Positions 17,358 to 26,977 are shown, counted from the first letter of the stretch. The stretch is DNA of 40,713 bases from an uncultured Bacteroidales bacterium (GCA_946404495.1 CAMJDT010000021.1:1-40713); one strand, 5' to 3'. Made by a program: numbers and translations. The notes: a model not told the origin generated them from the sequence alone.

Positions 17358-19820
17358 TCAATCCATCCAGATAGGCGGCGGCAGGGTATCCTGCTCGGCC
17401 GGCGTGACTACGACGGGCGTCGCCTCGATATAGGTCTCGGCGGGCTTAGTCGCATCTGGTGCAGGAGCCGGAGCGGGTACTGCTACAGGCTGCTGAATCG
17501 GTGCAGGAGCCGGTGATGCCGTCGGAGCGGGCGAAGGGGCGGAAACGAGTTCCGAGGTCAGGACGGTGGTGGGTTCGATAGGCGCGTCGGGCAGCGGTGT
17601 CTTACTTACCTTCATGTCATAGAGGATAAACGATCCGGAACGCGTCGGACCCGGCTCGAGCCAGAAAGTGAGCGAGTGACAATTATAGATCGGCACGGTG
17701 AAGGTCTGCGGTTCCATCTTATTGTACACCTCGATCTGCTTGACGAGGAGTTGGTCGGCAAAGACATTGAGTTTGAAATGATGGTCCTCTCTTTCGCCCA
17801 AGCTGAGCAACATATCCATATCATCCCAGTACTCACTCTGGTTGGCGATAGAGAAGGTGCAGGTCTGATATTCGCCGAAGGGATTGAACGATACCACAGA
17901 AGCTTGCCCGCCGTTCTGATTATTCATCAGGTGCATGATACCGATCTGTCCCGCGAGACCGCCTCCGGCCGTGACACCCGTGTAGGCACCGAAATCGCTC
18001 GCACTAATCGCACTTCCGGCTCCGAGAAGGAACATGAGCGCCGCATCCGTGAAGGTGACACTCTCCAGCCCAAGCGGCATATTGGCCTCCAGCATCACAC
18101 CCTTGTAGATCTTACTGCCGTCCTTCATCGGGAAATACTGCCGCTGCGTTCCGCCCGGGTGGAAGCAGTCGTTGAAATCGAAGTCCGTAAGCGTAGAGAG
18201 ATAGCGTCCCACATAGTGGAAGTAGGGACTGCCGCAGAGATCAATCAGGTCTGCTTCGTCAGGGCACTCGGGTCGGTTGTGCACGAAGAGATTGTGTTTC
18301 ACGGGTTTGCCGCGATAGAGCGCTATATCCGCCACGCAGACATAGCAATCGCGGTTCGTACCGTGTCCGCCCTTTACAAACTTGAGCGTACGGCACTTAT
18401 GGATCGGTACCTCGAAATACTGGTTGGGCCAGAAGCAATGCACCAGCGTATCCAAGATCAGGCTGTCGTCCGCATAAATCTGAATGCGGTCATCGTCCAG
18501 CGTACGACGCTTGGTGAGCATTCCCAGATAGAAGGAGATATAGTCAAACTCCTCTGCCAGGTCGAACAGGAAATAGGAGTCAATATGATCGCCGAGGAAG
18601 GTGCTGCCTGTGGTCATGATAAACCCTTCGGTGAACTTCTCACCTCCCATCGAGAAGGTGATATACTTCGATTCACCCGTAAAACGCACCGCCGTCGCAT
18701 CGCCCGTTCCGCGCAGCGAGATGGGTTTGATATTTTTCATCAGCGAACAGGGCGACGGCAGTTTGGCGAGCCGTTCCTTACTGGGATTGATGATGCCCTC
18801 TTCCGGCAGCTCAGCCAAGGCTTCCTCGGGATAAGCGAATATATCCACGCAGGCAAAGGTGATGCCGCCCAATAGGTCGCAGTCGCGCAACTCGATACTG
18901 AAGCATATCTGGTTCTGACCGTGTACATCGACTACCACTTGCCGCGGCAGGTCGGTCTGACGCACGATTCCCTCATACAGGATCTTCTTTTTCTCGCCGT
19001 ATATGACGAGCCAGGCGGAAGCTTTGGAGCTGCGGTTGTTATTGGGGCCGACGATGAAGGAGATCTTCTCGTACTGCCGGTTGAGCCAGAAATAGGCATC
19101 CGCCGAGGAGGACGAGAGCAGCCCCTCATGCGAGTGCAGCTGCAGACCGCTGTAGTACTCATGCCAAGCCATACTGAAACTATCCAAAACCGAGAACTTC
19201 CATAGGTCGCAATAATACGGCTGTTTCTCAATTGGTTTACGAATGATAGAAATAGCTCCTGGTACATAGTACGGCAACACCTCATCCACGAGTTTGATCT
19301 TTCGTTTCGGCGGCTGATACGGCAACTCGGGCGCTACGACCGTCTCGCCCTCCTTCCATAGTTGCACATAGCCCAACGCGATATCGTTATTGAAGACCAC
19401 GAGGTCCATCTTCAGGGTGTGCACTCCCTTCACATCCACGACGATAAAATTCGGTGCGTCGTAGTACCGAACGGGTTCATCGTAGAGCGTATTACCATCG
19501 CCTTGAATGCGCAATACCGATATATCTTTTTGGCTACAGCCGCTGCAATAGTGTCCGCCTACCCAAAAGGAGAGTTTGTCATATTTGCCTTCCAGGTCGT
19601 AGACAATGTATTTCGGAGCCGTGTTGTAGTTACCTCCCATCCAAATGGCCGATTTGACGTTATAGAGATGGCACATCTCCAAGCCGTCCTCTAAATCGAC
19701 AGTGGACTTATAGGTGGAAGCGTTATTTTTGTCTTTCGGCTCCAACACATCGGTCAACCATACTTGGGCTTGAACCGCTACCGTGCCCAATAACAGCAGG
19801 GCGAGGAAGATTTTTTTCAT
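17358..19820 (-). CDS. Large exported protein with four NPCBM-like units, paralogue A
   Basis: An 820-residue protein, last gene of the eight-gene operon. A signal peptide ends at AVQAQ (about residue 18). Four units recall the NPCBM/NEW2 beta-sandwich: ~45-165 (KLSFWVGG, then DGNTLYDEPV, VVDVKGV), ~215-345 (KISFIVGPNNNRSS, ILYEGIVRQ), ~390-520 (YISFYLGML, ADDSLILDTLV) and ~545-750 (CTFSIANQSEYWDD, FADQLLVKQIEVYN). A glycine-rich hydrophobic segment (FLLGAGSAIS, then GAYTGVTAGGGLAGQIG, about 590-625) is inserted before the last unit. The tail (~755-820) is Pro/Ala-rich and ends in PPPIWMD. The ATG at 19820 is chosen over an upstream TTG at 19826. The NPCBM call is a fold-level guess from pattern. 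In known proteins such modules bind carbohydrate, so an envelope or surface role is likely but unproven. Confidence 0.85.
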   Translation of the reverse strand: MKKIFLALLLLGTVAVQAQVWLTDVLEPKDKNNASTYKSTVDLEDGLEMCHLYNVKSAIWMGGNYNTAPKYIVYDLEGKYDKLSFWVGGHYCSGCSQKDISVLRIQGDGNTLYDEPVRYYDAPNFIVVDVKGVHTLKMDLVVFNNDIALGYVQLWKEGETVVAPELPYQPPKRKIKLVDEVLPYYVPGAISIIRKPIEKQPYYCDLWKFSVLDSFSMAWHEYYSGLQLHSHEGLLSSSSADAYFWLNRQYEKISFIVGPNNNRSSKASAWLVIYGEKKKILYEGIVRQTDLPRQVVVDVHGQNQICFSIELRDCDLLGGITFACVDIFAYPEEALAELPEEGIINPSKERLAKLPSPCSLMKNIKPISLRGTGDATAVRFTGESKYITFSMGGEKFTEGFIMTTGSTFLGDHIDSYFLFDLAEEFDYISFYLGMLTKRRTLDDDRIQIYADDSLILDTLVHCFWPNQYFEVPIHKCRTLKFVKGGHGTNRDCYVCVADIALYRGKPVKHNLFVHNRPECPDEADLIDLCGSPYFHYVGRYLSTLTDFDFNDCFHPGGTQRQYFPMKDGSKIYKGVMLEANMPLGLESVTFTDAALMFLLGAGSAISASDFGAYTGVTAGGGLAGQIGIMHLMNNQNGGQASVVSFNPFGEYQTCTFSIANQSEYWDDMDMLLSLGEREDHHFKLNVFADQLLVKQIEVYNKMEPQTFTVPIYNCHSLTFWLEPGPTRSGSFILYDMKVSKTPLPDAPIEPTTVLTSELVSAPSPAPTASPAPAPIQQPVAVPAPAPAPDATKPAETYIEATPVVVTPAEQDTLPPPIWMD

Positions 19821-19847
19821 TTCCAATTCAGATTTCGATTAGTAATT

Positions 19848-22256
19848 CTACTCCGTAATTACCGTTACAGGTATAGCCTGCATATAGTAGAACTCATCCT
19901 CTTCCGCGGGTGCAGGTTCCGCTATAGGAGCCGGCTCTTCTGCGGGAGCAGGTTCGTCTTTAGGTGCCGGAGCCGGTGCGGCGGTAGGGGTGTCGACGAG
20001 AGGTTTCTTGCTTACCTTCATGTCGTAGAGCACGAACTGTCCGGAGCGGGTGTCGCCGGCCTCGAGCCAGAAGGTGAGTTGGCGGCAACCATTGATGGGC
20101 AGCGTGAAGGTCTGCGGCTCCATCGTATTGTAGACCTCAATCTGCTTGATGATCCGCTGGTCGGCGATGACATCGAGCGTAAAGTGGTGATCGATGCGTT
20201 CGCCGAGGTGCTTCACCATATCTACATCGTCCCAGTACTCCGACTTATTGGCAACCGTGAAAGTCAGCGTCTGATACTCGCCGTAGGGGTTAAAGGACAC
20301 GACGGACGCTTGCCCGCCTCCTTGCTTCATCAGCGGAAGGATCGCCAACTGGCCTGCCAATCCGCCGCCGGCCGACACACCCGTATAGGCGCTGAAGTCG
20401 GACGATGAGATGGCACTTCCGGCACCGATAAGGCACATCATAATAGCATCGGAGATCGTTATATTCTCCAGTCCGAGCGGCATATTAGCCTCGAGCATGA
20501 CACCCTTGTAGATCTTACTGCCGTCCTTCATCTGGAAGAAGCGTCGCTGCGTCTCGCCGTTCTGGAAGCAGTCGTTGAAGTCGAAGTTGGTCAGTGACGA
20601 GAGGTAACGTCCTACGTAATGGAAGTACGGCCGTTCGCAGAGGTCGATGAGGTCGGTTTCCTCGGGGCATTCGGGTTGCGCGTGTTGGAAGAGCTTATGC
20701 GCTACGGGTTTGCCGCGATAGAGTACCAGATCGCCGCAGCAGATATAGCACTCCTTCATCTGCTGATGTCCGGGTTTGGCGAACTTGAGGATACGGCACT
20801 TATTGACAGGCACCTCCAGGTATACATTCGGCCACGTGCAGTGAATGACGGTGTCGAGCACAAGGCTGTCATCGGCATAGACGTAGAGATGATCATCGTC
20901 AAGCACGCGTTGCTTGGAGAGCATACCGGCATAGAACGATACGTAGTCAAACTCGCCTGCCAGGTCGAAGGATATATACGAATCGATACCATCGCCGAGG
21001 AAGGTGGTGCCGGTGGTGAGGATAAAGCCTTCGTAGAACTTCTCACCTCCCATGGAGAAAGTCTTGTAGCGCGATTCACCATTGAAGCGCACAGCATCCG
21101 CGTCGCCCTTGCCGCGCACCGAGTACGGCAGGATAGACGACATCAGCGGACAGGGAGACGGCAGTTTGGCAATCTTCTCCTTATTGGGATTGACCTCACC
21201 TTCCTCAGGCACTTCCGCCAGGTCTTCCTTTGGATAGGCATACATTTCCACCGTACCGAAGGTCATACCTCCGAGGAGGTCGCAGTCGCGAAGTTCGGCA
21301 CCTACATTAACGATTTCCTGACCGGATACATCTACGACGACCTGTCGCGGCAGGTCGTTCTGATGCACAATACTCTCGTGCAGGATCTTACCGTGGTCGC
21401 CTTTGACGACGAGCCAACACGATGCATTGGAACTGCGGTTGTCGCGCGGACCTACGATAAAGGATATCTTGTCGTACTTCTTGCCGAGCCAGAAATAGCA
21501 GTACCGGTAGGTAATACCGATCAGTCCTTCGTACAGCTCCATTTGCAGACCGCTCTTGTACTGGTGACGACCTATGCTGAGCGAGTCTACGCGTTCCCAC
21601 CAGGCATGCCCGGATTGATAGGTCATCTGCTGCGTAGAGATATCCGAAACGGGAATACTCTGCAAGATGGCTTTCGTTCCGCCGGACATGAAATAGGGGT
21701 ACATCTCCTCCACCATCTTAATCTTCTTGCCGGTAGGCAGGCTCTGGAACGGGTGCTGAACTACGGTCTCACCTTCCGACCAGAGTTGCATCTTGGCGAA
21801 GGTGACACAGATCTGCGGATCTACCATCTTGAACACCAGCGTCTCCACACCCGTCACATCCAGCACCACCCACCTCGGGGCGTCGTGCCCGAAGTAGGGT
21901 TCGTCGTAGATACGCTTGCCGTCCGCATAAATGGTGACCAGCGAATACTTCTTCTCGCTCAGATCACGCGTGCACATCCAGAACGACAGTTTGGCGTATT
22001 TCTTGCCCAAGGTATACGTTGCCTTCGACGAGTTGTCCGACAGATTCAGCTCGATACCGGCGTTGGTCCGATAGATCTGTCCCCACTCCAATCGCTGGTT
22101 GCCTCCGGCATAGATGACATAGGGACCGTCGGATTTGGAATAGGTGATCCAGACCTTATTCTCCTCGTTATAATCCAACGAGTCGGTGAGGTAGATGACC
22201 GCATGCGAAGACAGCGTGCAGGCCAAGAGGGCGAGGATAAGATAAATCTTTTTCAT
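19848..22256 (-). CDS. Large exported protein with four NPCBM-like units, paralogue B
   Basis: An 802-residue paralogue of its neighbours. Signal peptide MKKIYLILALLACTLSSHA. The same four-unit layout is seen: KLSFWMCTRD with DGKRIYDEPYF; KISFIVGPRDNRSS with ILHESIVHQ; YVSFYAGML with ADDSLVLDTVI; LTFTVANKSEYWDD with ADQRIIKQIEVYN. The glycine-rich insert (CLIGAGSAISSSDF, SAYTGVSAGGGLAGQLA) lies near residues 600-635. The family-wide motif IDLC(G/E)xPYFHYVGRYLS(S/T)LTxFDFNDCF is present near residue 535. The tail is Pro/Glu/Ala-rich but lacks the PPPxW end found in A and C, finishing in AIPVTVITE. The spacer to the upstream gene is a tandem repeat of GGTTATA. Confidence 0.85.
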   Translation of the reverse strand: MKKIYLILALLACTLSSHAVIYLTDSLDYNEENKVWITYSKSDGPYVIYAGGNQRLEWGQIYRTNAGIELNLSDNSSKATYTLGKKYAKLSFWMCTRDLSEKKYSLVTIYADGKRIYDEPYFGHDAPRWVVLDVTGVETLVFKMVDPQICVTFAKMQLWSEGETVVQHPFQSLPTGKKIKMVEEMYPYFMSGGTKAILQSIPVSDISTQQMTYQSGHAWWERVDSLSIGRHQYKSGLQMELYEGLIGITYRYCYFWLGKKYDKISFIVGPRDNRSSNASCWLVVKGDHGKILHESIVHQNDLPRQVVVDVSGQEIVNVGAELRDCDLLGGMTFGTVEMYAYPKEDLAEVPEEGEVNPNKEKIAKLPSPCPLMSSILPYSVRGKGDADAVRFNGESRYKTFSMGGEKFYEGFILTTGTTFLGDGIDSYISFDLAGEFDYVSFYAGMLSKQRVLDDDHLYVYADDSLVLDTVIHCTWPNVYLEVPVNKCRILKFAKPGHQQMKECYICCGDLVLYRGKPVAHKLFQHAQPECPEETDLIDLCERPYFHYVGRYLSSLTNFDFNDCFQNGETQRRFFQMKDGSKIYKGVMLEANMPLGLENITISDAIMMCLIGAGSAISSSDFSAYTGVSAGGGLAGQLAILPLMKQGGGQASVVSFNPYGEYQTLTFTVANKSEYWDDVDMVKHLGERIDHHFTLDVIADQRIIKQIEVYNTMEPQTFTLPINGCRQLTFWLEAGDTRSGQFVLYDMKVSKKPLVDTPTAAPAPAPKDEPAPAEEPAPIAEPAPAEEDEFYYMQAIPVTVITE

Positions 22257-22287
22257 AACTATAACCTATAACCTATAACCTATAACC
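22257..22287. repeat. TATAACC tandem repeat spacer
   Basis: Four near-perfect 7-bp units (TATAACC on the plus strand) fill the gap between the 105-residue gene and paralogue B and end at the ATG of B. Changes in copy number would alter the spacing before the start codon. Confidence 0.85.
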
Positions 22288-22295
22288 AATCACCA

Positions 22296-22613
22296 TTACT
22301 GATCAATCCGTACCGCGATATCGCCGTAGGCGTAACTGAGGCCTACTTCTTCGAGGGACTGCGTCTTGCCGAAGGGCACGACTACTTCTCGCTGACCGTA
22401 GGTGAAGACCGCCCCGTCCTCGCGCAGTTCCTTGAGGTACAAGGGAGCGAACTTATACGCCACATCTTCCCTCCACCATTGGCTGGTGACGATACTCTTC
22501 AGGTTTTGCTCGCTCTGTACGTCCGCAGCATCAATCGAACCTTCGTACGATGACATATTCACAATTCCGGGGTCGGACGACCACACGGATGCATACACTG
22601 TAATTTTTGCCAT
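22296..22613 (-). CDS. Small cytosolic protein of unknown function (105 aa)
   Basis: Sixth gene of the operon in transcription order. It has 105 residues, no signal peptide and a beta-rich pattern (MAKITVYASVWSSDPGIVNM, then FTYGQREVVVPFG and VGLSYAYGDIAVRI). I do not recognise the family. It starts one base after the 102-residue gene, so the two are translationally coupled and their products may interact. Placement between exported paralogues suggests a chaperone, immunity or adaptor role; that is speculation. Confidence 0.75.
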   Translation of the reverse strand: MAKITVYASVWSSDPGIVNMSSYEGSIDAADVQSEQNLKSIVTSQWWREDVAYKFAPLYLKELREDGAVFTYGQREVVVPFGKTQSLEEVGLSYAYGDIAVRIDQ

Positions 22614-22614
22614 A

Positions 22615-22923
22615 TCAAATCATCTTTACACATTCTAATATATAACAACACACGCCGTATTCCTGCGAGAAGAGACTGCTGTCGAGTTGCACTTCTTCGC
22701 CTTTGAGGATCATGACATCCTCGTCGTGATAACGCAGCGCCAGATGCTCACCCGGCACAAACTCCTTCACGATCGGCTTGTCGTAGCCGGGCCATTTCGG
22801 CAATTGTTCGCCTACGATGATTTCCGACTCGTCCACATCGGTGGTCTGAAAATGTCCGCTCTGCACAAACGCGCCGCGGTCGCTGTAACTCTTGTAGAGG
22901 ATATTTTGTATTGCAGTTGCCAT
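22615..22923 (-). CDS. Small cytosolic protein of unknown function (102 aa)
   Basis: Fifth gene of the operon. It has 102 residues, no signal peptide, and is acidic and beta-rich (SEIIVGEQLPKWPGYDKPIV, LALRYHDEDVMILKGEEVQL), ending in a Cys-containing stretch GVCCYILECVKMI. I recognise no family. It shares no clear similarity with the 105-residue partner beyond size and strand pattern. The gap to paralogue C is 37 nt of short AT-rich repeats. Confidence 0.75.
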   Translation of the reverse strand: MATAIQNILYKSYSDRGAFVQSGHFQTTDVDESEIIVGEQLPKWPGYDKPIVKEFVPGEHLALRYHDEDVMILKGEEVQLDSSLFSQEYGVCCYILECVKMI

Positions 22924-22960
22924 AAAACCATTTACGATTTAGTCATTTACAATTTACCAT

Positions 22961-25603
22961 TTATTCCACCCAAACCGGGGGCGGGAGGTTAACGGGTTCG
23001 GTAGCGGGTCGCGGGTCGGTGAAGGTGACGGGCGTCGCCTCCATCATCGTGTCAGCGGCCGCAGATGCGGGTGCCGGAGCGACCGGGGCAGGAGCCGGAG
23101 TAGCAGGAGCCTGTGCAGGCGCGGGTGTCGGAGCCGTAGCCGAATCCGTCGGCAGCATCTTGAGCAGTCCCTCGGCGGCTTTATTGAGAACGTCCAATCC
23201 CATCTCTACGCCGTAGAGGAAGGGGTGTTCCTCTCGCGAGATCTTCTCCCCTTGCGCGGGAGCGGGAGCCGAAGCGGCAGGTGTTGCACCCGTAGCGATC
23301 GAAGCCTCCGCCGCAGGCGCCGGGTCGGTGTCGCTCTGAGAAGTGTGGTACCGTTCCGGGATTGGTGTATTGCAGGGCTGCTTGCTTACCGTCATGTCGT
23401 AGAGCACGTACTGTCCGGAGCGGTACTCGCCCGGTTCGAGCCAGAACATGAGTTGATGGCAGTTGAAGATCGGCACGGTATAGGTCGTTGGCTGCATTCG
23501 GTTGTGCACCCAGATCTCGGCTACTAGTCGCTGGTCGGCAAAGACATTGAGTTTGAAGGGTCGGTCCTTACGTTCTCCGAGATTAAGCAGTTTATCCATA
23601 TCGTCCCAGTACTCCGACTTATTGGCGATCGTGAAGGTGCAAGACTGATACTGCCCGTAGGGGTTGAAGGCTACTACGGAAGCTTGTCCGCTACCCTGAT
23701 GCAGCATCAGTCGCGACACAGCCATTTGTCCGCCTATACCCGCTCCGGCCGTGACACCCGTGTAGGCACCAACGGAGCTGGACGACATCGAACTACCGGC
23801 GCCGACGATGAACATAAAGGCGGCCTCCGACAGGGTGATGTCCTCAAAGGGCAGCGGCACGTTGGCCTCCAGCATGACGCCTTTGTAGATCTGGCTACCG
23901 TCCTTCATCTGGAAATACTCGCGTCGGGAAGATCCGTTCTTGAAGCAGTCGTTGAAGTCGAAGTTAGTGAGCGACGACAGGTAACGTCCCACGTAGTGGA
24001 AATACGGCCGTCCGCAGAGGTCGATGAGGTCGGCCTCGTCGTCAAACTCGGGATACTCGTGGTAGAAGAGGCGGTTCTTGACGGGTTTGCCGCGATAGAG
24101 CGCCAGGTCACCCAGTCCGATAAAGATCTGCTTGTTCTTGCCGTCACTGGGTTTGGCGAACTTGAGCATACGGCATTTATGAATCGGCAGTTCGAAATAG
24201 GCGTTCGGCAACGTGCAGTAGATGACGGTATCCAGGATCTTGACGTCATCCGCATAGACGAGCAGACGGCCATCGTCCAGCACACGGCGGTTGGTGAGAG
24301 CTCCGGCATAGAAGGAGATATAGTCAAACTCTTCCGCCAGGTCGAAGGTCGCATAGGCGTCTATCTTATCATCCAACAGGGTCGTACCCGGTGTGAGGAT
24401 GAAGCCTTCGGAGTATTTCTCACCTCCCATCGAGAAGGTGACATAGGACGACTCACCCGTGAAGAGTGTATTCTTGGCTCGGGCCACACCGCGCACGGAA
24501 TACGGCAGGATATTCCTCATCAGCGAACAGGGCGACTTGAATTGCGAGACACGATCCTTATTGATATTAGCCGGCCCTTCTTTGGGTACCGTCGGGTCGC
24601 CTTTCGGGTGTGCATAGATCTCTACGGCACCAAAGGTGATGGAGCCTAAGAAATCGTTGCTGCGCAATTCGCAACTGAAGCATATCTGGTCCTGACCTTT
24701 TACATCCACTACCACTTGCTGCGGCACGTCACTCTGACGAACGATACCCTCATAGAGGATCTTCTTCTTGTCGCCATAGATGACCAGCCACGCCGAGGTA
24801 TTGGAACTCTGATTGTCACGTGGTCCGACGATGAAGGACAGTTTCTCGTATTTCTTTCTCAACCAGAAATAGGAGTAGTCCACCCGCTCGTCGGCAAGTT
24901 GCTCGGAGGAGGTAAACTGCAGTCCGTTCTTGAACTCATGACGTGCCATACTAATGCTCTCTACCGCATAGTCCAGGCCGGGAACGTTATCTTTATCTGT
25001 GATAGGATGTACGTAGCGTGTGGTGAAATACGGCACCAATTGTTCTACCAGTTTCACCTTCCCTTCCGGAACGGCCGTGGCTGTTTTGAGTCCGGGTTTG
25101 ACCACCTCCACGCCCTCTTTCCATAACTGAATCTGTCCGAGCGTCAGGTCTATTTCACCGATTATCACCTTGAATTGTAACTCATCCACGCCCTCTATAT
25201 CCAGCGTCACAAAACGCGGTGCGTCGGCATGAAAGATGGGTTGGTCGTAGATACGTACGCCGTCTGCCCAAATGGTCAGAACCGACTTATTGAGCGGTCC
25301 CACTCCGGCAATGACAAACGCTGACCCCACCCAGAACGACATCTTGCTGTATTTGCCGCCAATCTTGTAGGTACACCACCCGTGATTGTCGCCGCCGATC
25401 AGACCGTGTGCATCTCCGGCGATGGAGAAACCACCGTTCGTACGGTAGATATAACTGATGGTCTGCAGATCATCCGACTTGGATGAAGAAACCCGTATGC
25501 GGTTTTCCTCCGTCGGTTTATATACATCCACCAGATACGTCTGCGCCTGTACGCATAGTACGCTTATCAAGCATATTATACCTGTTACTATTCTTCGCAT
25601 CAT
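22961..25603 (-). CDS. Large exported protein with four NPCBM-like units, paralogue C
   Basis: An 880-residue protein and the first of the exported trio to be transcribed. The start is ATG at 25603 (MMRRIVTGIICLISVLCVQAQ, a good signal peptide). An upstream in-frame ATG at 25648 would put a translated repeat spacer in front of the signal. The four units are recognisable by KMSFWVGSAF/DGVRIYDQPIF, KLSFIVGPRDNQSS/ILYEGIVRQ, YISFYAGAL/ADDVKILDTVI and CTFTIANKSEYWDD/ADQRLVAEIWVHN. The glycine-rich insert GAGSSMSSSSVGAYTGVTAG lies near residues 595-625. The C-terminal ~130 residues hold Pro/Ala runs split by EEHPFLYGVEMGLDVLNKAAEGLLKML, and end in PPPVWVE as in paralogue A. Confidence 0.85.
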   Translation of the reverse strand: MMRRIVTGIICLISVLCVQAQTYLVDVYKPTEENRIRVSSSKSDDLQTISYIYRTNGGFSIAGDAHGLIGGDNHGWCTYKIGGKYSKMSFWVGSAFVIAGVGPLNKSVLTIWADGVRIYDQPIFHADAPRFVTLDIEGVDELQFKVIIGEIDLTLGQIQLWKEGVEVVKPGLKTATAVPEGKVKLVEQLVPYFTTRYVHPITDKDNVPGLDYAVESISMARHEFKNGLQFTSSEQLADERVDYSYFWLRKKYEKLSFIVGPRDNQSSNTSAWLVIYGDKKKILYEGIVRQSDVPQQVVVDVKGQDQICFSCELRSNDFLGSITFGAVEIYAHPKGDPTVPKEGPANINKDRVSQFKSPCSLMRNILPYSVRGVARAKNTLFTGESSYVTFSMGGEKYSEGFILTPGTTLLDDKIDAYATFDLAEEFDYISFYAGALTNRRVLDDGRLLVYADDVKILDTVIYCTLPNAYFELPIHKCRMLKFAKPSDGKNKQIFIGLGDLALYRGKPVKNRLFYHEYPEFDDEADLIDLCGRPYFHYVGRYLSSLTNFDFNDCFKNGSSRREYFQMKDGSQIYKGVMLEANVPLPFEDITLSEAAFMFIVGAGSSMSSSSVGAYTGVTAGAGIGGQMAVSRLMLHQGSGQASVVAFNPYGQYQSCTFTIANKSEYWDDMDKLLNLGERKDRPFKLNVFADQRLVAEIWVHNRMQPTTYTVPIFNCHQLMFWLEPGEYRSGQYVLYDMTVSKQPCNTPIPERYHTSQSDTDPAPAAEASIATGATPAASAPAPAQGEKISREEHPFLYGVEMGLDVLNKAAEGLLKMLPTDSATAPTPAPAQAPATPAPAPVAPAPASAAADTMMEATPVTFTDPRPATEPVNLPPPVWVE

Positions 25604-25638
25604 CCTTTCACCTTTCACCTTTAACCTTTCACCTTTAT
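25604..25638. repeat. GTGAAAGG-type short-tandem spacer (minus strand)
   Basis: The gap between the 439-residue Sel1 gene and paralogue C is four or five units of (T)AAAGGTGAAAGG read on the minus strand, ending in AAAGGATG at the start of C. The purine-rich unit could serve as a translation-initiation element. Confidence 0.75.
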
Positions 25639-26958
25639 CTATGCCCACGCGTCGTATCGTCCGTCGTCTTCCTCAAAGTCGTCGTCATCGAGGTAGTCCT
25701 CATCGTCATCCAGACTGAACTCCGGGGCATCGAATATCGGATCGTAGTATTTCGTGATCTCTTCGTCGCAGTCCTGCAGTCGTCCTTGCTGGTGAGCAAT
25801 GACGGTCTCGGCCAACAGCCGCTTGGAATCCCAGCGAGCACCTAAGATAGCGAGTGAGTCCATGTAGTCCAAAGGACGGTCGATGAGGTGATCGTGCATC
25901 ATCTTCCAGGCTTTCTCCACGCAACCCAGATGATCGCGCACTACGCCGCGCGAGTAGCAGGCAAAGGCCATCTCGTCGTTTTGCTCAAAGCCGTAGCCGC
26001 CCTCCTGATACAGGTCGCCGAGCATCTCAAAGGATGCGTTATCGCCCAATTCAGCCGCCCGGGTGAAGCGTGCAAGGATCTTCTCATGGCTCGCTTTCAT
26101 CAGTTCGGGGGTGCGGTTCTCGCGCTCGTGACCCAAGTCGTTGGAGCTATCCTCGAGGGCGTCGTAGCCTTGCAGTTCCGCTACGGCATCCAGGTAGTAC
26201 GCACCCGCATAGTTGCGCTGCATACCCTCTTCGATGAGGCGGTTGTATTCGTTGGTCATCCTCAGTACCGCGCCTTCGTCGCCGTAGCCGGCTGCCATGA
26301 TGAGGTCGGCGTAGGCATCCAATATTCCGAGTTTGAGCGCCCGACGGTAGTCCTCGCTCACGGTGATGGAGCTGCGGCCGAAGCGTCCCTCACGGGCGCA
26401 GGCACGGTAGAAGTACCAGTAACCGTTCACATCGTGGCCGGCTTTCTCGTCGTGCAGGATGAGATCGTTGGCCAACTCCTCGGCTTTGTCGGTTTGTGCC
26501 GGAAGGAAATGCTTACCGAAGCAATACTCCTTCAGGCGATAGATAGCCGCCAACTCGCTGCCTGCGCGGAAGGCTTTATCCATCAGATCAGCCGCTCTCT
26601 CACGATCCACCCAACCCATATCTCCGTAGTCGATACTGCTGGCCAATCCCGCTACGGCATCCGGCAGATTCTGCTCAGCCGCAGCGAGCATGTTGTCGTA
26701 CGAGAGCTTGATCGATTCCTCCAAATTGCGCACAAAGACATGGTAACGCGCAAAGGCATATTGCGCATAGCGGTTGCCGGCTTTGGCCTGCGATTGCAGC
26801 AGTTCGACGGTAGCGGGTGCCATCAGGAAGAAGTTATTCCTACCCTGGCACAGACGCAGCAGCGCCCGCGCCGCATCCGGGTTCGTCTCGGCGAGGGGTA
26901 AGGCTTCGCGGACAAGGCGGTCGTACTCGCCTTTATATAATAATTCCAAATAGTTCAT
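25639..26958 (-). CDS. Sel1-like repeat protein (439 aa)
   Basis: Third gene of the operon. The protein is built of alpha-helical Sel1-like/TPR repeats, for example YAQYAFARYHVFVRNLEESIKL, AVAGLASSIDYGDMGWVDRERA and GDLYQEGGYGFEQNDEMAFACY, and ends in an acidic tail (DDDEDYLDDDDFEEDDGRYD). There is no signal peptide, so it is cytosolic. The ATG at 26958 gives the start MNYLELLYKGEYDRLV, which aligns with MNYFEMINQYRFDEVV of the upstream paralogue. Starting at 26985 would overlap that gene. Sel1 repeats usually scaffold protein complexes. Confidence 0.85.
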   Translation of the reverse strand: MNYLELLYKGEYDRLVREALPLAETNPDAARALLRLCQGRNNFFLMAPATVELLQSQAKAGNRYAQYAFARYHVFVRNLEESIKLSYDNMLAAAEQNLPDAVAGLASSIDYGDMGWVDRERAADLMDKAFRAGSELAAIYRLKEYCFGKHFLPAQTDKAEELANDLILHDEKAGHDVNGYWYFYRACAREGRFGRSSITVSEDYRRALKLGILDAYADLIMAAGYGDEGAVLRMTNEYNRLIEEGMQRNYAGAYYLDAVAELQGYDALEDSSNDLGHERENRTPELMKASHEKILARFTRAAELGDNASFEMLGDLYQEGGYGFEQNDEMAFACYSRGVVRDHLGCVEKAWKMMHDHLIDRPLDYMDSLAILGARWDSKRLLAETVIAHQQGRLQDCDEEITKYYDPIFDAPEFSLDDDEDYLDDDDFEEDDGRYDAWA

Positions 26959-26977
26959 TGGGCTATCGGGATTACAA

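Noticed and set aside
17358..25603. Type IX secretion signals on the large exported paralogues
   Set aside because: Their C-termini are Pro/Ala-rich and end in PPPxW or VITE, unlike type A or B sorting domains.
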